64,000 nt of DNA from Cylicocyclus nassatus (lineage: Eukaryota > Nematoda > Chromadorea > Rhabditida > Strongylidae). Both the position numbers and the translations under genes were made by a program. The stretch spans positions 20,257,433 to 20,321,432 of the forward strand of contig CATQJL010000001.1 of assembly GCA_958299035.1 (NCBI GenBank). The letters run 5' to 3'. The notes beneath the pieces are model-generated. The model had not been told where the DNA came from and did not search any database. It saw only the letters and a list, made by a program, of their open reading frames with translations. Shown one piece after another: positions 21,954 through 32,830 of the stretch; position 1 is the stretch's first letter, and each line of letters opens with the position of its first letter.

Positions 21954-22631
21954 ATGCCTTCCCGCGCAAATAAGCCTTGCTCCCAATCGACTTCTGATCG
22001 CGTCCTTAGGAAAAGGAATGTGAATGTGACAGCGCCAAATAGTCAGACAGAAGCGGGCTCAGACCCGTATATTGACTATGACAATCTCTCTATGGGTGAG
22101 ATTATCCAGACTATTCTGGATAAAAATACTGACCCTACCATAGAGAGACTTGTCTTGGCTTTGCAAAAGAAATTACCCAAGGACGCAGAAACAGAGAAAC
22201 GCGAGAGGAGCGTCGTAATTGCGGGTCTTGCCGAAGCTTCATCTGAGCTGACAGTGCTTGAGCGTAAGAAGCATTTAGATGAGAGCGTAGCGCAAATATT
22301 GGAAACGTTGCATATAGATGCTTGGCCCTCGGAGATATTCCGAATGGGCAAAAGGGTTGAGGGGAAGCCACGCTTGGTCAAAATAGTATTCCCCTCGCGC
22401 TACTACTGGAGACAAGCTCTATCAAATGCTTACTTATTGCGGCACTCGTCTCTTTCTCATGTTTTTCTACGCAGAAGTATGACTCAAGCAGAGAGGGAGC
22501 GGGACTTAGAGCTACGGAGGGAAGCTAGCGAGAGAAATAGAGGAAAGGCAATACGAGAGTGGGTTGTATACCGCGGGGAAATTAAGCATATCTCTGAACT
22601 GCCCAAAAGGCCTGTTCAGGGAAACGCCTAA
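21954..22631 (+). CDS. Retrotransposon ORF1 protein (RNA-binding type)
   Basis: 225 residues from an ATG at the end of the second leader unit. After a basic, low-complexity N-terminus, residues from about 84 (RSVVIAGLAE) to 160 carry the pattern IFRMGKR...KPRLVKIVFPSRYYW.QAL, typical of the RRM-like core of CR1/L1-type ORF1 proteins. A charged, probably helical tail follows (MTQAERERDLELRREASERN). In the family these proteins coat the element RNA and act as chaperones in the particle. No zinc knuckle is seen. The frame overlaps the open ORF2 frame by about 34 bp at its end. Intact. Confidence 0.8.
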   Translation: MPSRANKPCSQSTSDRVLRKRNVNVTAPNSQTEAGSDPYIDYDNLSMGEIIQTILDKNTDPTIERLVLALQKKLPKDAETEKRERSVVIAGLAEASSELTVLERKKHLDESVAQILETLHIDAWPSEIFRMGKRVEGKPRLVKIVFPSRYYWRQALSNAYLLRHSSLSHVFLRRSMTQAERERDLELRREASERNRGKAIREWVVYRGEIKHISELPKRPVQGNA

Positions 22632-25459
22632 CTCAGCGTGGTTCTAGTGACTTCATATCATGTTTTTTGTTCAACTCTCGAAGCCTTGTAAATAAGTTAT
22701 ACATTCTTCATGCCTTTTTATGTTTCTACCGTCCCGATATCGTTTGCGTCACGGAAACTTGGTTATCCTCTAGAATTTCTGACTCCGAAATTGTGATTGA
22801 TCTGCCATACTCTATCCATCGATCTGACCGAAAGGGGAAAAAAGGCGGTGGGGTCTGCTGTATAGTCAAAAATGATCTTGCAGTACAACGCCTTTATATT
22901 GATCAACATCTAAACTCGGACATACTGTGCATAGACCTCTTTTCAACTGCCTCTCTTTCACCTTTAAGATTCATAACGGTTTATCGACCTCCCTCTGTAA
23001 CAATGAAAGATGATGAATCTCTCTCAAATACGATTATTGATCTCTGTTCAGTTCCAAACGAAACGATCATTTTGGGGGACTTCAATATTGATGCAATTTC
23101 TCCCGGTAGAAACCCACAAGATAAGCATTTCCTTAATCTCTTGCTTAGCTGTCAGCTGGTACAGAATGTGAATGTTCCGACTCATGATAATGCAGCGATT
23201 GATCTTGTTTTTTCCACGAGTGATATTGTAAATAACATTCGCATTATGCCACCTTTTGGGTCTTCTGATCATAATGTCGTAGCTTTTCATACGCATTTTT
23301 CTATATCCAAAAGTTTCGTCTTGCCATTTCCTAATTTCTACAAAGCAAATTATCTAGAAATGAATAGAGCACTTCTATGTGTAGACTGGATTGATATTTT
23401 TCATGGTTTTGCATCAGTTGACGACTTATATTACCGTTTTTGCTCCGTTTTATATAGTATCTTCGCCAAATGTGTACCTTTTACCTCAAAGAAAGCTCCT
23501 TTTCAAGTCTATCCCACTCACATTCGCAATTTAATTGAACAAAAATCTCGGCTATTTGCCTCATTACCTAAGCCCATGTGTGATGAATTATATAAGAAAG
23601 TTTGCCTCGATCTAAATTATCATCTCAAAAAATTTTTGCGCCATCGAGAAAGTCTTTTGGCTAGACGTTCTAACACAGCATTGCTTCGTTATTTCAAATG
23701 TCGTACTCCCAAAAGAGAGACTAGTCTGCCAGTCTTGATTGATGAAGCCGAAAATCAGTATAGAGAGGACCAGGAGAAGGCAGAAGCTCTGGGTAAATTC
23801 TTCGCCAAGGTATTCATAAATGCTCAAGGAATCGATCCAGGGTCATCTTCTACGTTCAACCTGTCTGAATCGTGTGGAGAAGTGTCAGTCAACCCTGACA
23901 TTGTCTTTGGAATACTCAAAAGCTTGAAGTCAGTTGCGACTACTACTTTTGATGGTATTCCTCAAATCGTTTATAGAAACTGTGCCCACACCTTGTGCAT
24001 TCCTCTTTCGTACATTTTCAATGTCTCACTCTCAGCGGGTGTAGTACCTACTATTTGGAAGGAAGCCTTAGTTACGGCTATTCCTAAAAAAGGATGTAAT
24101 GGTACCTTGGCGAATTTTCGACCCATTAGTATAATGCCTCCTGCTGGTAAGATCCTCGAAAAGATAATCAGAAGAAAGCTGTTCGAATGGTTCGATGGGC
24201 ATAATGTTATTCCTCGTGAGCAACACGGATTTCTTCCGGGCTCATCGACAACTACTTTGCTTGTTGACTCTATATTTGACTGGACCACTGCTCTCAACAA
24301 TGGTCAATCTGTAGATATCATCTATTTTGATTTTTCAAAGGCTTTTGATAAAGTAAATCACAACAAGCTTCTCTTAAAATTGGCAAACTATGGCATAAGA
24401 GGTACTCTCCTAGAGTGGCTAGCTTCTTACTTGGAGGATAGGGGCATGACTGTGCGCGTTGGGTGCAAGTATTCTGAGCGATACCGTTGTGGTAGTGGCG
24501 TCCCTCAGGGTGGAATTCTATCACCGTTACTTTTCTTGACCTACGTTGCTGAATTACCTGCATACCTGAAAACCCATCCAAGTGTCAAAATACAAATGTT
24601 TGCTGACGACATAAAAATTTATTCTTGTTATGACTCCGATCATCAAAGTGAAGCCTTCATGGCACTTTCCTCCTCCATCAGTAAAATGGAAATTTGGTCC
24701 AAGGAATGGGACATCCCTCTAAATGCTTCAAAGACTACCGTTATGCACCTTGGGGATTCACCCTGCCGAACCTACTCCTGCGACGGTGTCGGTCTTGAAT
24801 TCGCAAACCCAATGCGTGATCTTGGTGTCATGATTGACGCCTCCCTTTCATTCAAATCTCATATCGATCTTGTTATCAAAAAGTCTTCAGCAACTCTTTT
24901 TACTATTATTCGTGGCATACATAGCAATGATCCTGAGGTTTTTTTGAGGCTCTACAAAAGCTATGTCTTGCCGCATCTCGAATATGCCTCGCCTATTTGG
25001 AGTCCATTCACAAAAGGAAACATCGAAAGAGTCGAAAAAATCCAAAAAACGTTCACCAGAATATTATTCTATAGATGTTTTCCCAATCCTAATTACCCAC
25101 AAGCTCTACCCTCCTATCGGTTACGGTTAAATAAACTGAACCTGCAGAGCCTACTGTATAGACGCGTTCTGAATGATCTGACTTTGTGTTTTCGAATTCT
25201 GCGCTTAGAAACAAGACTCAAAGCCAGCAAGTTTTGGATATTCAGACCGTGTAGCGAACGATCAGGTAGGTTTGGTCTTTACTATCGCAAATTGGGAAAA
25301 AAACGATTTTTGATGACTTTCAACTCTTTCATTTGTCGAACAACTCGATGGTTTTCGGTCCTACCGGATTACATCGTTTCCAGTGAAAACTCCAAAATAT
25401 TCAAAAGAAGATTACAAAATATTAATGTGTTACAGCTACTCGATATCTGTGATTTTTAG
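22598..25459 (+). CDS. Retrotransposon ORF2: AP-type endonuclease and reverse transcriptase
   Basis: The open frame begins at 22598, after an in-frame TGA, and overlaps the last 34 bp of ORF1 in the -1 frame. No ATG occurs until about residue 112 counted from 22667, beyond the start of the endonuclease, so initiation must be non-AUG, by reinitiation or by frameshift. Counting from 22667: endonuclease about 1-215 with NSRSL, ETWLSS, GDFN at 137-140 and SSDHN; reverse transcriptase with FRPISIMPPAGKILEKIIRR, QHGFLPGSST, YFDFSKAFDKVNH, GVPQGGILSPLLF and the catalytic FADD at 645-648; C-terminal region with FTRILFYRCFPNPNYPQAL. No RNase H. All catalytic motifs are present, so the enzyme could be active. 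Confidence 0.9.
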   Translation, partial: TAQKACSGKRLTQRGSSDFISCFLFNSRSLVNKLYILHAFLCFYRPDIVCVTETWLSSRISDSEIVIDLPYSIHRSDRKGKKGGGVCCIVKNDLAVQRLYIDQHLNSDILCIDLFSTASLSPLRFITVYRPPSVTMKDDESLSNTIIDLCSVPNETIILGDFNIDAISPGRNPQDKHFLNLLLSCQLVQNVNVPTHDNAAIDLVFSTSDIVNNIRIMPPFGSSDHNVVAFHTHFSISKSFVLPFPNFYKANYLEMNRALLCVDWIDIFHGFASVDDLYYRFCSVLYSIFAKCVPFTSKKAPFQVYPTHIRNLIEQKSRLFASLPKPMCDELYKKVCLDLNYHLKKFLRHRESLLARRSNTALLRYFKCRTPKRETSLPVLIDEAENQYREDQEKAEALGKFFAKVFINAQGIDPGSSSTFNLSESCGEVSVNPDIVFGILKSLKSVATTTFDGIPQIVYRNCAHTLCIPLSYIFNVSLSAGVVPTIWKEALVTAIPKKGCNGTLANFRPISIMPPAGKILEKIIRRKLFEWFDGHNVIPREQHGFLPGSSTTTLLVDSIFDWTTALNNGQSVDIIYFDFSKAFDKVNHNKLLLKLANYGIRGTLLEWLASYLEDRGMTVRVGCKYSERYRCGSGVPQGGILSPLLFLTYVAELPAYLKTHPSVKIQMFADDIKIYSCYDSDHQSEAFMALSSSISKMEIWSKEWDIPLNASKTTVMHLGDSPCRTYSCDGVGLEFANPMRDLGVMIDASLSFKSHIDLVIKKSSATLFTIIRGIHSNDPEVFLRLYKSYVLPHLEYASPIWSPFTKGNIERVEKIQKTFTRILFYRCFPNPNYPQALPSYRLRLNKLNLQSLLYRRVLNDLTLCFRILRLETRLKASKFWIFRPCSERSGRFGLYYRKLGKKRFLMTFNSFICRTTRWFSVLPDYIVSSENSKIFKRRLQNINVLQLLDICDF

Positions 25460-26396
25460 ATGTTATGAGTACGTGCGCCATCCACCATTGTTCCAACCAC
25501 CCTCCATGCCTCGCCAAGCCGTTACCTAGTCAAGTCTTCCATACCTGGTCACGTCGCCCACTTTGTCGAGTCGCCATACCTCGTCAGGTCTCTTACTCCT
25601 CCCCAAGTCGTGGCACCTCGTCAAGTCGCTCAAGTCGCTCATTCTTGGCCAAGTCATATATACCTCGTCAACTCGTCAAGTCGTCAAGTCGTCAAGTCGC
25701 CCACACCTCGCAAGCCCTCCATACCTCGTCAAATCTTCAACCCAGTCTACGTAGCAAATGCATTTCACTTCATTTTTTCATAGTCAAAAAACATTGAGTC
25801 ATTTCTTCCCAGCTATTTATTTTCGTTTGTTCACTGCCACTAACTTAGACACCCTGCTTCACTAACGATCATATTAGCTTGCTTTATATGTCAGGGTACA
25901 TGATTCTACCTCTTGTCTACCTCTTGTCTACCTCTTACCTCTTGTCTTCCTATTACAGTCACACCTAAGCGCCCAGGTTACTTTCGCTTATGCCTTACTT
26001 CTATGCCTTACTGGCAAGCTTTAGCTGGCACTTCAACTTAGAGTCTTGCTATCCTCCAAAAGGTATACTCATCTGGGGTCTGTCAGCTAGTTTCCGCCCG
26101 TAAGCTCGCTGGCACTCAAAAAGGGGTTTTCAGAATAATTTTGGAGGATGCAATACTCTCCAGTCATTCTTTGTTTCTCAGGCCATATTTACACTCATCA
26201 GGCCATTTGAAACAGATTTCGCTATATCTTAAAGGGCCTTAGGTTAGTGGTTGCTTATACGTCCATCGTTTATCTCCCTGAAGCCATGGACAAGCTGTTA
26301 TCATGTTATTGTTCGACGTGTTAGAGTTTTATTTTTTGTTGTTCTTTGGTGCACCGTGAGTGTAAACTAAAATAAAAAAAAAATAAAATAAAAAGT
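25460..26396 (+). other. 3' region and A-rich tail of the retrotransposon
   Basis: From 25500 to 25750 there is a degenerate short tandem repeat built on CGTCAAGTCGC/CCTCGTCAAGTC. Around 25905-25950 CTACCTCTTGT is repeated. The end is an A-rich tail at about 26367-26396. ORFs within the repeat are not genes. Confidence 0.65.
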
Positions 26397-27234
26397 GAAA
26401 ACGTCTACGGCTGCAAGAAGGTCACGAATTTTCCTTTTCGTGGCCTGATATTCAAATTTGCTCCCTTCTTTCGCACTCATCGTGACATTTAATCAGTGTT
26501 GAATCGCATCGTCAACTGGTTAACAACGAGAACTGTGCAGTAGTGATGAACAGAATGTTACCTACCGTTCGAAGTTCTTCTGCGACGGATGACGCTTTGT
26601 TTGAGAGAGGCAAATCTTCTTCTAAAATCGGTGTATATGACTAATAAAGACTTGTCTCTATAGAACCTCTTTTTTGAACGTGATGGGACTAATCAGGATT
26701 GCCGCACATTAACTACTCAATTTTTGTGTCCATCGGTCTCGCAACTATGGCATTAATCCCGATAGAATCAAAACTGATGCTGAGAGATAACAGCAGCTAG
26801 TGCTGTAGTGTTTTGAAAAAAGAAATATGATCAGACACAAAGCAGAGTCTGTTTTACGAGCAAATATGGTAGACAGCTCCCAGACCAAGTGATCCATGTT
26901 TGTGCACTAGTCCTAATCAGTACCTCTACATAATCCAAATAATAAACTATTCCGCTTTTGGCAAAATTCAAACTCCAACATTTCTTGCTACTCGTGGCAT
27001 CTCTTTTTGAAAAAAAATTTGGAGCAAACATAATTTCTGCTTTAAAGCGTGAATATTGAGATCAATAAATATCTTACTTTGCTTTAGATGCTTTATGACA
27101 CAATCATACTCTGCTCTTATAGGATGATACGTCCTCTTCCATTTTTCCTGCAAGAGATGTAGAGTTGTACTTCTGGACAGAAGAGATGTAAAGAATGTGT
27201 GTATAGATTTGCATAGAGGCCATACAGCATAATT
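26397..27234. other. Unassigned spacer
   Basis: Short frames only; no repeat or gene supported. Confidence 0.4.
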
Positions 27235-27442
27235 TTTTATTTCGTGGTGAAATGAGGGTGGAATTTTGCATAAGTGGATTCGCTGAGTGGGTCCCCCGAA
27301 AAGTGCGCGTTAAACGGATCCTCTTGACTTCTGGCCAGTAAATTTGAGCCTGTACCACCATTTTTACAAAGTCATGCATATGTTTGACAAGCTAGGTGAA
27401 AGCCACAGATTTTAGCCCATAAAATTGGACTGAAGTTAATTA
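27235..27442 (-). repeat. HPR copy 3, first part (split)
   Basis: Reads AAGTGGATTCGCTGAGTGGG, AACGGATCCTCTTGACTTCT and TGTTTGACAAGCTAGGTGAA up to GACTGAAGTTAATTA, where the family sequence is interrupted by the foldback at 27443. It resumes at 30183 with GTTTACGAAAATGAAGCCGA. Confidence 0.7.
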
Positions 27443-30182
27443 CAATACCGCTCACAAAATGTGCAAAATTTCCGTGAACGCAGAATTTCAGGAATTCCGC
27501 GAAGGTTCGCGAAGTTTCGGGAATTTTGCGAAATTCCTTCCGGAAATTTCGCGAAATTCATGTGAATCCGCAAATTACGCAGGGCCATAACTTCTTTCCG
27601 AGTGAGTGTATTCGAAATCCGAAAGCAGCATTGTATTCAGCTCGTCAAGGCGAATCTTTTGGTCTACAGGTTGTGTCCAATACCTTGTTTTCAATAATCT
27701 TGAATTTGCACGCGGACGCCTCTTCGCATGGTGGTAACGCAACGAACATCACACATAGGAGACTGCCGTGGGCATCAACCGATATTATTCTTTCACTAGA
27801 TTATCGTGCGCTAAACAGCAGCCGAAGACTCTCTTCCAAAAGAGATAAAAGAGCTGATAAATCTGGAAAAATCAAGCCGTTCCAAGTTCTACTAGCCGTA
27901 ACTTCCTTCAGAATGAACATTTTCAAAATCCGAGAGCAGCATTGTGTTCATCTCATCAAGTCGAATCTTACTATGTACAGCATGCCCTTGAAATTCCGTT
28001 TCCAATTTTTTTTAAATTTTCTGCGCGCGTATATTCACAAGGTCGCAACGCAGCGCACATCAAATATAAAAGACTACAGTAAGCATTGTTGGATTGTTGC
28101 TTTCGCAGATTATAGCGCGCTAAAAAGCAACCGGAGAATCTTCTTAAGAAAAGATAGAAGAGCTGGTGAATTCTGGAAAAATCGCGTTGTCTCAAATTTT
28201 GCCTACCTTGAATCTAAAATGAGAAGCTCTACTGCTAAGCAGATGGCAAGTTTTCAAAGAAATTCGGGTGATTTGATTTTTTCTCGTTCTTCGCCCTGAA
28301 GCTCGCCGATGGGTTTTGGTCAAAATGTCGATAATCTCGGATTGTAAGGAAACTTCGCTCAAAGAAGTTTTTGAACACGCTGTTTACGATAATCGTCTCT
28401 TGCGCGAAGTATAGAGTTTTCCAGAGTTTAGCAGAGATATGGTGAGGGAACTTTAGCTAAGCCACGAAAGTTCGTAAATTCGCCTGCATTTTTCGAGCAC
28501 CTCTTAGAAAATCTGCTTGCTTGCCTCTGCAGGTTACATTCACTAGAAAGCGTGCTAATTAATGGTGCATGCATCTGGCTTCAATCTGTAGCAATCGCCG
28601 AGTTAGGGGCCTACGAAATCACGTCCTCATGAGTTTTGCTCAAAATGTAAAGATCGCCTGCTTCGTAGAAATTCCACCTAAGTGACTATAAGACACTGTA
28701 GTCACCAATTTTGTGTTCACTTCGCTTAAGGAATCTATCCTGCTGTACTGGAAGTAATTAAACAGATCTGAGCTCTGGCCAAAAATCTGCCTTGATATTC
28801 ACCTAAGGGCTCAGGCACACACAACCACCAGATCCAGTACAATAAGCTCAAGGATCTTTCGAGTTGAACATAAAATCAGCGACCACAGGTCTTACAGTCA
28901 CTTGGGTAGAATTTCTACGAAGCAGGCGATCTTTACATTTTGGGCAAAACTCATGAGGACGTAATTTCGTAAGCCCCTAACTCGGGATTGCTACAGATTG
29001 AAGCCGGATGCATGCACCGTTAAATAGCACGCTTTCTAGTGATAACCTGAAGTGGCAAGCAAGCAGATTTTCTAAGAGGTGCTCGAAAAATGGAGGCGAA
29101 TCTACGAACTTTCGTGGCTTAACTAAAGTTCCCTCACCATATCTCTGCTGGAATACTCTATACTCCGCGCAAAAGACGATTATCGTAAACAGCGTGTTCA
29201 AAAACTTCTTTGAGCGAAGTTTCCTTACAATCCGAGATTATCGACATTTTGACCAAAACCCATCGGCGAGCTTTGCGTAGAACGAGAAAAAATCAAATCA
29301 CCCGAATTTCTTTGAAAACTTGCTCATAGAGGTTATCTGACCTGCTGATTGCGAAAATCACATCTGCTTAGCAGTAGAGCTTCTCATTTTAGGGTGACGG
29401 TGGGCAAAATTTGAGACAACGCGATTTTTCCAGAATTTACCAGAATTCACCAATTCACCAATTCACCACCTTCTATCTCTTTTCAAGAAGATTCTCCGGT
29501 TGCTTTTTAGCGCGCTATAATCTGCAAAAGCAACAATCCAACAATGCTTACTGTAGTCTTTTATAATTGATGTGCGCTGTGTTGCGACCTTGTGAAAATA
29601 CGCGCGCAGAAAATTTTTAAAAAAATTGGAAACGGAATTCAAGGGCATGCTGTACATAGTAAGATTGACTTCACGAGATGAACACAATGCTGCTCTCGGA
29701 TTTTGAAAATGTTCATTCTGAAGGGAGTTACGGCTGGTAGAACTTGGAACGGTTTGATTTTTCCAGATTTATCAGCTCTTCTATCTCTTTTGTAAGAGTC
29801 TTCGGCTGCTGTTTAGCGCACGATAATCTAGTGAAAGAATAATATCGGTTGATGCCCACGGCAGTCTCCTATGTGTGATTTTCGTTGCGTTACCGCCATG
29901 CGAGGAGGCGTCCGCGTGCAAATTCAAGATTATTGAAAACAAGGTATTGGACACAACCTGTAGACCAAAAGATTCGCCTTGACGAGCTGAATACAATGCT
30001 GCTTTCGGATTTCGAATACACTCACTCGGAAAGAAGTTATGGCCCTGCGTAATTTGCGGATTCACATGAATTTCGCGAAATTTCCGGAAGGAATTTCGCG
30101 AAATTCCCGAAATTTCAACCTTCGCGGATCTCCTGAAATTCTGCGTTCACGGAAATTTTGCACATCCTGTGAGCGGTATTGG
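27443..30182. mobile_element. Giant foldback element, about 1.28-kb arms
   Basis: Ends CAATACCGCTCACAAAATGT and ACATCCTGTGAGCGGTATTG. The two arms (about 27443-28720 and 28880-30182) are near mirror images through their whole length, around an apex of about 150 bp that contains the only unique sequence. Each arm contains diverged sub-repeats, such as CATAACTTCTTTCCGAGTGA against CGTAACTTCCTTCAGAATGA, about 300 bp apart. A 257-residue frame on the left arm (27526-28299) is mirrored in broken form on the right; it has no domain and I do not call it a gene. Target duplication is unclear; superfamily unknown. Confidence 0.75.
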
Positions 30183-30415
30183 AGTTTACGAAAATGAAGC
30201 CGAAAAGAATCAGTTGCGTAAATGATCAATTTGCCAAGATTTTACCTGTTCATTTGAGAAGAATCTTGCACGGAGATGTAGCCACGGTGATTATTGTTCT
30301 TATGGCAACTACCAAGCCGTAAAAGGTACAAGAACTGATTCAAATTTGCATTCATTTCTTTAAATTTCATCCACGCGAAAATAGCGGTCTCACAGGAAAA
30401 AGTTCTAAGCATGAG
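30183..30415 (-). repeat. HPR copy 3, second part
   Basis: Continues the family from GTTTACGAAAATGAAGCCGA through GATCAATTTGCCAAGATTTT and TTTCATCCACGCGAAAATAG, then ends in ATGAGTAGTTAG at the perfect palindrome described next, before reaching the hairpin terminus. Confidence 0.7.
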
Positions 30416-30481
30416 TAGTTAGTTATTCACAAACAAGACGGGTGTCAACCACACCCGTCTTGTTTGTGAATAACTAACTAC
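30415..30481. repeat. Perfect palindrome, 31-bp arms, 5-nt loop
   Basis: Left arm starts GTAGTTAGTTATTCACAAAC, right arm ends GTTTGTGAATAACTAACTAC, loop CAACC at 30446-30450. There is no mismatch. The outer half of the left arm is HPR sequence, so the right arm seems to be a copy of it made in place. Confidence 0.9.
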
Positions 30482-30702
30482 AATCTTTATTACAGTTCCT
30501 CATAAACTTCTTAGATCAGTCACAACCTCAAAATAGCATTTTTGTCTTTCAGAAGTTCGTGTGAAGACCCAACCCACCTGACAACTTACGTGGCAAAAGA
30601 GAACGAGAAGCAAAAGACGTGACATTTTTGAAGTGATTAGTTTCGCTGATGGTTGCCTTTATATATGTTTTCTCGATTATTTTGATGTTGAGGTTTATGA
30701 GT

Positions 30703-31902
30703 AACTAGCTGGCTTACCCGGCTCCGCCGTATCCGGACCAAACTTGGCACACATACACTTCGGGCCCCGGCGGGTGTCACAGTCCACTTTTCGTTATCGA
30801 TCGATGTCGATTTTACCGATTTTTATCGATTTTTTTGCAGAGTTCACCTACAGGGCTAGGAGTTGGCACAGGGGGGGGGGGGGAAGTGAGCATGGGGATT
30901 CCGAATACAATATTAGTTTCAGAATTATCGATTACTTTTATTGATTTTATCGATTTTTTGTAAATTTTGACATGCGAGGCTGGGATTTTGCACAGGGGGG
31001 TAATCGAGCATGCTGATTACGAACACAATATTAGTTTTCAGGATCGTCCATTACTTTTATCGATTTTATCGATTTTTTTGTAAAGTTTGACCTGCGTGGC
31101 TGGGAGTTTGCACAGGGGGTAATCGAGCATGCAGATTACGAATACAATATTAGTTTTCAAGATCGTTTATTACTTTTATCGATTTTATCGATTTTTTGAA
31201 AATTTGAGCTAGGGGGCTGGAATTTGGCACAGGGGTGTAATCGAGCATGCTGATCACCCCCCTTGGGGATGATCAGCATGCTCGATTACCCCCCTGTGCC
31301 AACTCCCAGCCCCCTAGCTCAAACTTTGCAAAAAATCGATAAAATCGATAAAAGTAATGGACGATCTTGAAAACTAATATTGTATTCGGAATCCCCATGC
31401 TCGATTACCCCCCTGTGCCAACTCCCAGCCCCCTAGCTCAAACTTTGCAAAAAAATCGATAAAATCGATAAAAGTAATCGATAATCCTGAAAACCAATAT
31501 TGTATTCGGAATCCCCATGCTCGATTACCCCCCTGTGCCAACTCCCAGCCCCGTAGCTCAAACTTTGCAAAAAAATCGATAAAATCGATAAAAGTAATCG
31601 ATAATCCTGAAAACCAGTATTGTATTCGGAATCCCCATGCTCGATTACCCCCCTGTGCCAACTCCCAGCCCCGTGGGTGAACTCTGCAAAAAATCGATAA
31701 AAATCGATAAAATCGATATCGATCGATGACGAAAAGTAGCCTATGACACCCGCCGGGGACCGAAGTGTATGTGTGCCAAGTTTGGTCCGGATCGGTTCAG
31801 AAATGGAATTTTCTATTCGGAACATACGTACATACATACATACATACATACATACATACATACATACAGACAAACAGACATTCAGCTTTATATATAAGAT
31901 AA
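30703..31902. repeat. Head-to-head CSR array
   Basis: Begins ACTAGCTGGCTTACCCGGCT. Four units of about 120 bp face right (each with CGATTTTATCGATTTTTT and GAGCATGCTGATTACGAA) and four face left, meeting at 31243-31275 (TGCTGATCACCCCCCTTGGG then GATGATCAGCA). The outer parts are mirrored as well (CCGGACCAAACTTGGCACAC at 30736, its complement at 31779). The right side continues through a CATA microsatellite to TTCAGCTTTATATATAAGAT, the family's 3' end. The long minus-strand frames here are the repeats themselves. Confidence 0.8.
31826..31868 (+). repeat. CATA microsatellite in the CSR tail
   Basis: About ten CATA units, followed by CAGACAAACAGACATTCAGC. It is part of the CSR family's 3' end. 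Confidence 0.9.
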
Positions 31903-32151
31903 GGAAAGAAGGTGACAAAGCGCTTAAGCATTTCTTATAAACTTTCTGTGTTTTTGGAGCATGAGCATATGTGGAAAGGATCATAGAATTGTTTTTTTTG
32001 TACGAAGAGCTAGCACTGGGGTTCGTTGAGCAAAGGCTTGCTCGCTAATTTAGCTCTCATTGTATGTATTTTCGGCCAATTATGTATGATTTGAAAACCC
32101 GAGAGAAATTTGTTTTTAGTGTTATTCTGCAGTGTACAGCGATATAAATCA
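31903..32151. other. Unassigned spacer
   Basis: No feature recognised. Confidence 0.4.
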
Positions 32152-32830
32152 CCAGTGCGTCACCTCTGCCTCGCAGAAGCTGGCTCTACTATCTGGGCCC
32201 TACTCATGCTCGCATATGATGGCATTGGAACTTACCGAGCAATGCTGATTATCACGAACAAATTGTAAACAACTACTCATTCCTAAAGCTTTTTTATGTT
32301 AAATCGGTGACTTCGCGTGGATGAAACTTTACTCAATTTTTTATAGGTTTATGATTTTTCCTTGCTCTTGACATTTCAATAAGAACAGCAGTCATTGTGA
32401 GCTACATCTTTGTGCAAAGATCTCGTCAAATGCTCTGGTACAACCTTGGCAAATTGACCATTTACGCAACCAATACTTTTTAGCGCCGTTTTTGTAAAGT
32501 AATGGACTTTTGATCACTTTTTCGCGCCTAAGTTCATGGCTTGCACATCTACTTGGCATAAACATCCACGACTCTGCAAAAAGTGGAATTACAGACCCAA
32601 TTTTGCGGCCCGAATGCAAAGTTTATTCCATTTGAGGCGCAGTTTCTGAGAGATCCACTCAACGAATCTGCTCGTGTTTTTGCATGTTGGACTATCATGC
32701 GGGTACCATGCGCTGTGCAAGATTTGAACCCAGGAGGTTGGCTGGAACATGCTCTACGGATTTCGTAACAGACACACTCACAGACATACACACAAAGTCA
32801 CGTAAACATCCTTAGCCCGTTATTATAAGT
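32152..32830 (+). repeat. HPR copy 4, full length
   Basis: Hairpin head ACCAGTGCGTCACCTCTGCC, centre AGTTCATGGCTTGCACATCT and GAGATCCACTCAACGAATCT, microsatellite ACACACTCACAGACATACAC, tail GCCCGTTATTATAAGT. The next copy begins at the following base. Confidence 0.8.

Larger units (their letters stand above)
21303..26396 (+). mobile_element. Full-length CR1-like non-LTR retrotransposon
   Basis: The order is: 19-bp tandem repeats, two 248-bp leader units, ORF1, ORF2 with endonuclease and reverse transcriptase, a repetitive 3' leader-like region, and an A-rich tail (AAAATAAAAAAAAAATAAAA). Both ORFs are uninterrupted, in contrast with the decayed relatives at 50.5 and 56.6 kb, so this copy is young and perhaps competent. 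No clear target duplication is visible. CR1/Jockey-group placement follows from the endonuclease plus RT without RNase H and from an RRM-like ORF1. Confidence 0.85.

Noticed and set aside
27526..28299. 257-residue plus-strand ORF as a real gene
   Set aside because: It lies wholly in one arm of a foldback, its mirror on the other arm is broken, it shows internal DNA-level repeats and no known domain.
31374..31984. Long minus-strand ORFs with repeating WFSGLSITFIDFIDFF
   Set aside because: They are read-through of the 120-bp CSR units; no stop happens to occur in that frame.
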